DNA of 7,023 nucleotides from assembly GCA_030832235.1 (NCBI GenBank), contig JAURJO010000377.1, forward strand, positions 1 through 7,023, read 5' to 3'. This document shows, one piece after another, positions 5,685 through 7,023 of this stretch. The DNA is from Verrucomicrobiota bacterium. GTDB lineage: Bacteria; Verrucomicrobiota; Verrucomicrobiia; Opitutales; Opitutaceae. A model generated the notes under the pieces. It did not search any database. It was not told the DNA's origin and saw only the letters and a list, made by a program, of their open reading frames with translations. A program made the translations under genes and the position numbers. Within the stretch, counting starts at the first letter, position 1. Every line of letters begins with the position of its first letter.

Positions 5685-7023
5685 ATGTCCGATTCAAGCG
5701 CGTCCTTCTCCTCTCGTCCGTCGGAACGGAGCCGGGGGCGTCGCGAGCGGCCGCGGATTCATCCCTTGGAGAAATCCCTGCTGGCGGTGGTCGCCGTGCA
5801 TCTGGTTTTCCTGCCATGGGCCTTCGGCTCCGTGCATCTTCCGGCGCAGATCGTGAGCGCGGTGCTAGCGGTGGCCGCCTTCACGATCGGCCTGATTCCG
5901 CGTACCGTTCATCCGGAGGAATCAGGCGGAAACACGCTCCGCTTGGTGCCGGGACGGAGACTGCTGCGCTTCCCCGTGTTTTGGCTCGGCCTGCTTCTGC
6001 TGGGCTACGTGGCGTTGCAGGCGAGCAACCCGGTCTGGGCGTACATCACCGACGGGAAGTATTTCTGGATGATGCGGATTCCCGGAACCGACTGGCTGCC
6101 GCCGGGCGTGCGCGTACCCTTCGAAAAGTGGGGCCCATGGCGTTCGTTCATGGTTTTCGGCGGCGCCTGGCTCACGGTGTGCGCGATCTGGATCGGTTTC
6201 ACGCGGCGGCGGACGCTGCAGATCCTTGTGGGAGCGCTCGCGGCGAACGGGCTGCTGGTGGCGCTGCTGGGCGTGGCCCAGCGGATGACGCGTACGAATC
6301 AGATCTACTGGAGCGCGGATTTTCCCGGCGCGATGACGTTCGCCTCGTTCGTGTACAAGAATCACGGGGCCGAATACCTCCTCATCGTGCTGGCATCCGC
6401 CTGTGCACTGGCGGGATGGTTCTATCTCCGCGGCCTGCGCCGGATGGAGAAATCCAATCCGAGCGGCGTTTTGACGTTCGGGGCGATGTTCATCGCCGTC
6501 GCGATCGTGACGAGCTACGCTCGCGGGGCCACGCTGACGATGCTCACCTACCTGCTCGCGTGCATCATAGGTTTTGTCGTGCATCAGCTGAGCCTCCCCA
6601 AGGAGCACCGGCGCACGCCCATCCTCGTGGTGATGATCTTCGTGTTCGGCTATTTCTTGAACACGGGTCTGGAGGCGCTGCAGGCCGGTGAGGCGTGGGA
6701 GCGGATCAAGAGCGGTGTTACCCGTAAAGATACGTCTTGGGAAAGCCGTGAATGGGCGGCCGCCGCGACGTGGGAGATGATCAAGGACCGTCCGCTGACC
6801 GGAGCCGGAGCCGGAAGTTTCGAGTATGTGTTCCCGTTGTATCAGCAGCGGGACAAGCGCCTGGGTTCGGGCACGATGTTCTGGCAGCAGGCGCACAACG
6901 ACCTCCTGCAGTTTCCTGCCGAAATGGGCGTGATCGGTTGCGGTCTCATCCTCGCGATGCTCGGCTGGTGGTTCGTGCCGCTGATCCGGAGCCGTTTCTG
7001 GAAAAACCCGTTCAGCGTTTGTC
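5685..7023 (+). CDS. O-antigen ligase / polymerase (Wzy_C, WaaL-like) family membrane protein, 3' truncated
   Basis: This is an inner-membrane, multi-pass glycan ligase or polymerase that would act on undecaprenyl-linked polysaccharide at the periplasmic face. The frame is open for 446 codons and leaves the window without a stop. A charged Ser/Arg-rich cytoplasmic tail (1-30) is followed by hydrophobic segments at about 31-48, 53-71, 96-112, 154-171, 178-197, 229-247, 262-277, 282-300, 312-327 and 415-433. The Wzy_C-type signature is clear: SYARG (277-281), then SWESREWAAAATWEMIKDRP (351-370), LTGAGAGSFE, and AHNDLLQFPAEMG (403-415). These contain the Arg and His residues typical of WaaL-like enzymes (R280, R356, H404). 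A Trp-rich periplasmic loop lies at about 113-152. ATG 5685 lacks a nearby Shine-Dalgarno; in-frame GTG 5670 has GGAG 4 nt upstream and would add five residues. Sequence alone cannot separate O-antigen ligase from Wzy polymerase or exopolysaccharide polymerase. Confidence 0.88.
   Translation, partial: MSDSSASFSSRPSERSRGRRERPRIHPLEKSLLAVVAVHLVFLPWAFGSVHLPAQIVSAVLAVAAFTIGLIPRTVHPEESGGNTLRLVPGRRLLRFPVFWLGLLLLGYVALQASNPVWAYITDGKYFWMMRIPGTDWLPPGVRVPFEKWGPWRSFMVFGGAWLTVCAIWIGFTRRRTLQILVGALAANGLLVALLGVAQRMTRTNQIYWSADFPGAMTFASFVYKNHGAEYLLIVLASACALAGWFYLRGLRRMEKSNPSGVLTFGAMFIAVAIVTSYARGATLTMLTYLLACIIGFVVHQLSLPKEHRRTPILVVMIFVFGYFLNTGLEALQAGEAWERIKSGVTRKDTSWESREWAAAATWEMIKDRPLTGAGAGSFEYVFPLYQQRDKRLGSGTMFWQQAHNDLLQFPAEMGVIGCGLILAMLGWWFVPLIRSRFWKNPFSVC

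Noticed and set aside
5816..6691. 291-codon plus-strand frame and a 324-codon minus-strand frame (5922-6896)
   Set aside because: Both overlap the O-antigen ligase family gene, whose frame has membrane segments and family motifs. The two alternatives are Arg/His/Gly-rich shadows.

Overview
The window is GC-rich, gene-dense bacterial DNA from a Gram-negative organism. It carries an outer-membrane TonB-dependent receptor, an LptF/LptG-type LPS-export permease and an O-antigen ligase family protein. The style of the receptor (an N-terminal carboxypeptidase-regulatory-like domain, then a TonB-Xanth-Caul-like plug), the high GC and the type of intergenic repeat all fit Verrucomicrobiota, most likely Opitutaceae. 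That placement is inference from recalled family features, not from a search.

Layout, left to right. (1) The last 30 codons of a rightward gene, probably a Gfo/Idh/MocA-type oxidoreductase, ending at 94. (2) A 412-nt gene-free stretch (95-506) holding a GC hairpin, an operator-like dyad with a repeated half, a three-unit 10-bp degenerate tandem repeat, two adjacent palindromes of a dispersed-repeat type and a lone TTGACA box. (3) A 1045-codon TonB-dependent receptor (507-3644). (4) A 34-nt convergent gap with a bulged hairpin that could terminate both strands. (5) A leftward LptF/LptG family permease (3679-4824). (6) A 269-nt spacer (4825-5093) with a 9-bp degenerate repeat. (7) A leftward MutT-type Nudix hydrolase (5094 to about 5543). 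(8) A short divergent spacer with a hairpin and an A6/T6 tract. (9) A rightward O-antigen ligase/polymerase family membrane protein starting at 5685 (or 5670) and running off the window end.

Functionally, the receptor would take up an unidentified ligand, possibly linked to the upstream oxidoreductase. The permease and the ligase both belong to the surface-polysaccharide/LPS theme but are transcribed in opposite directions from separate promoters. The Nudix protein is a housekeeping nucleotide-pool or pyrophosphate hydrolase. I see no defence system, CRISPR array, tRNA/rRNA, insertion sequence or clearly novel gene system. The observations most worth checking are the intergenic repeats and hairpins.
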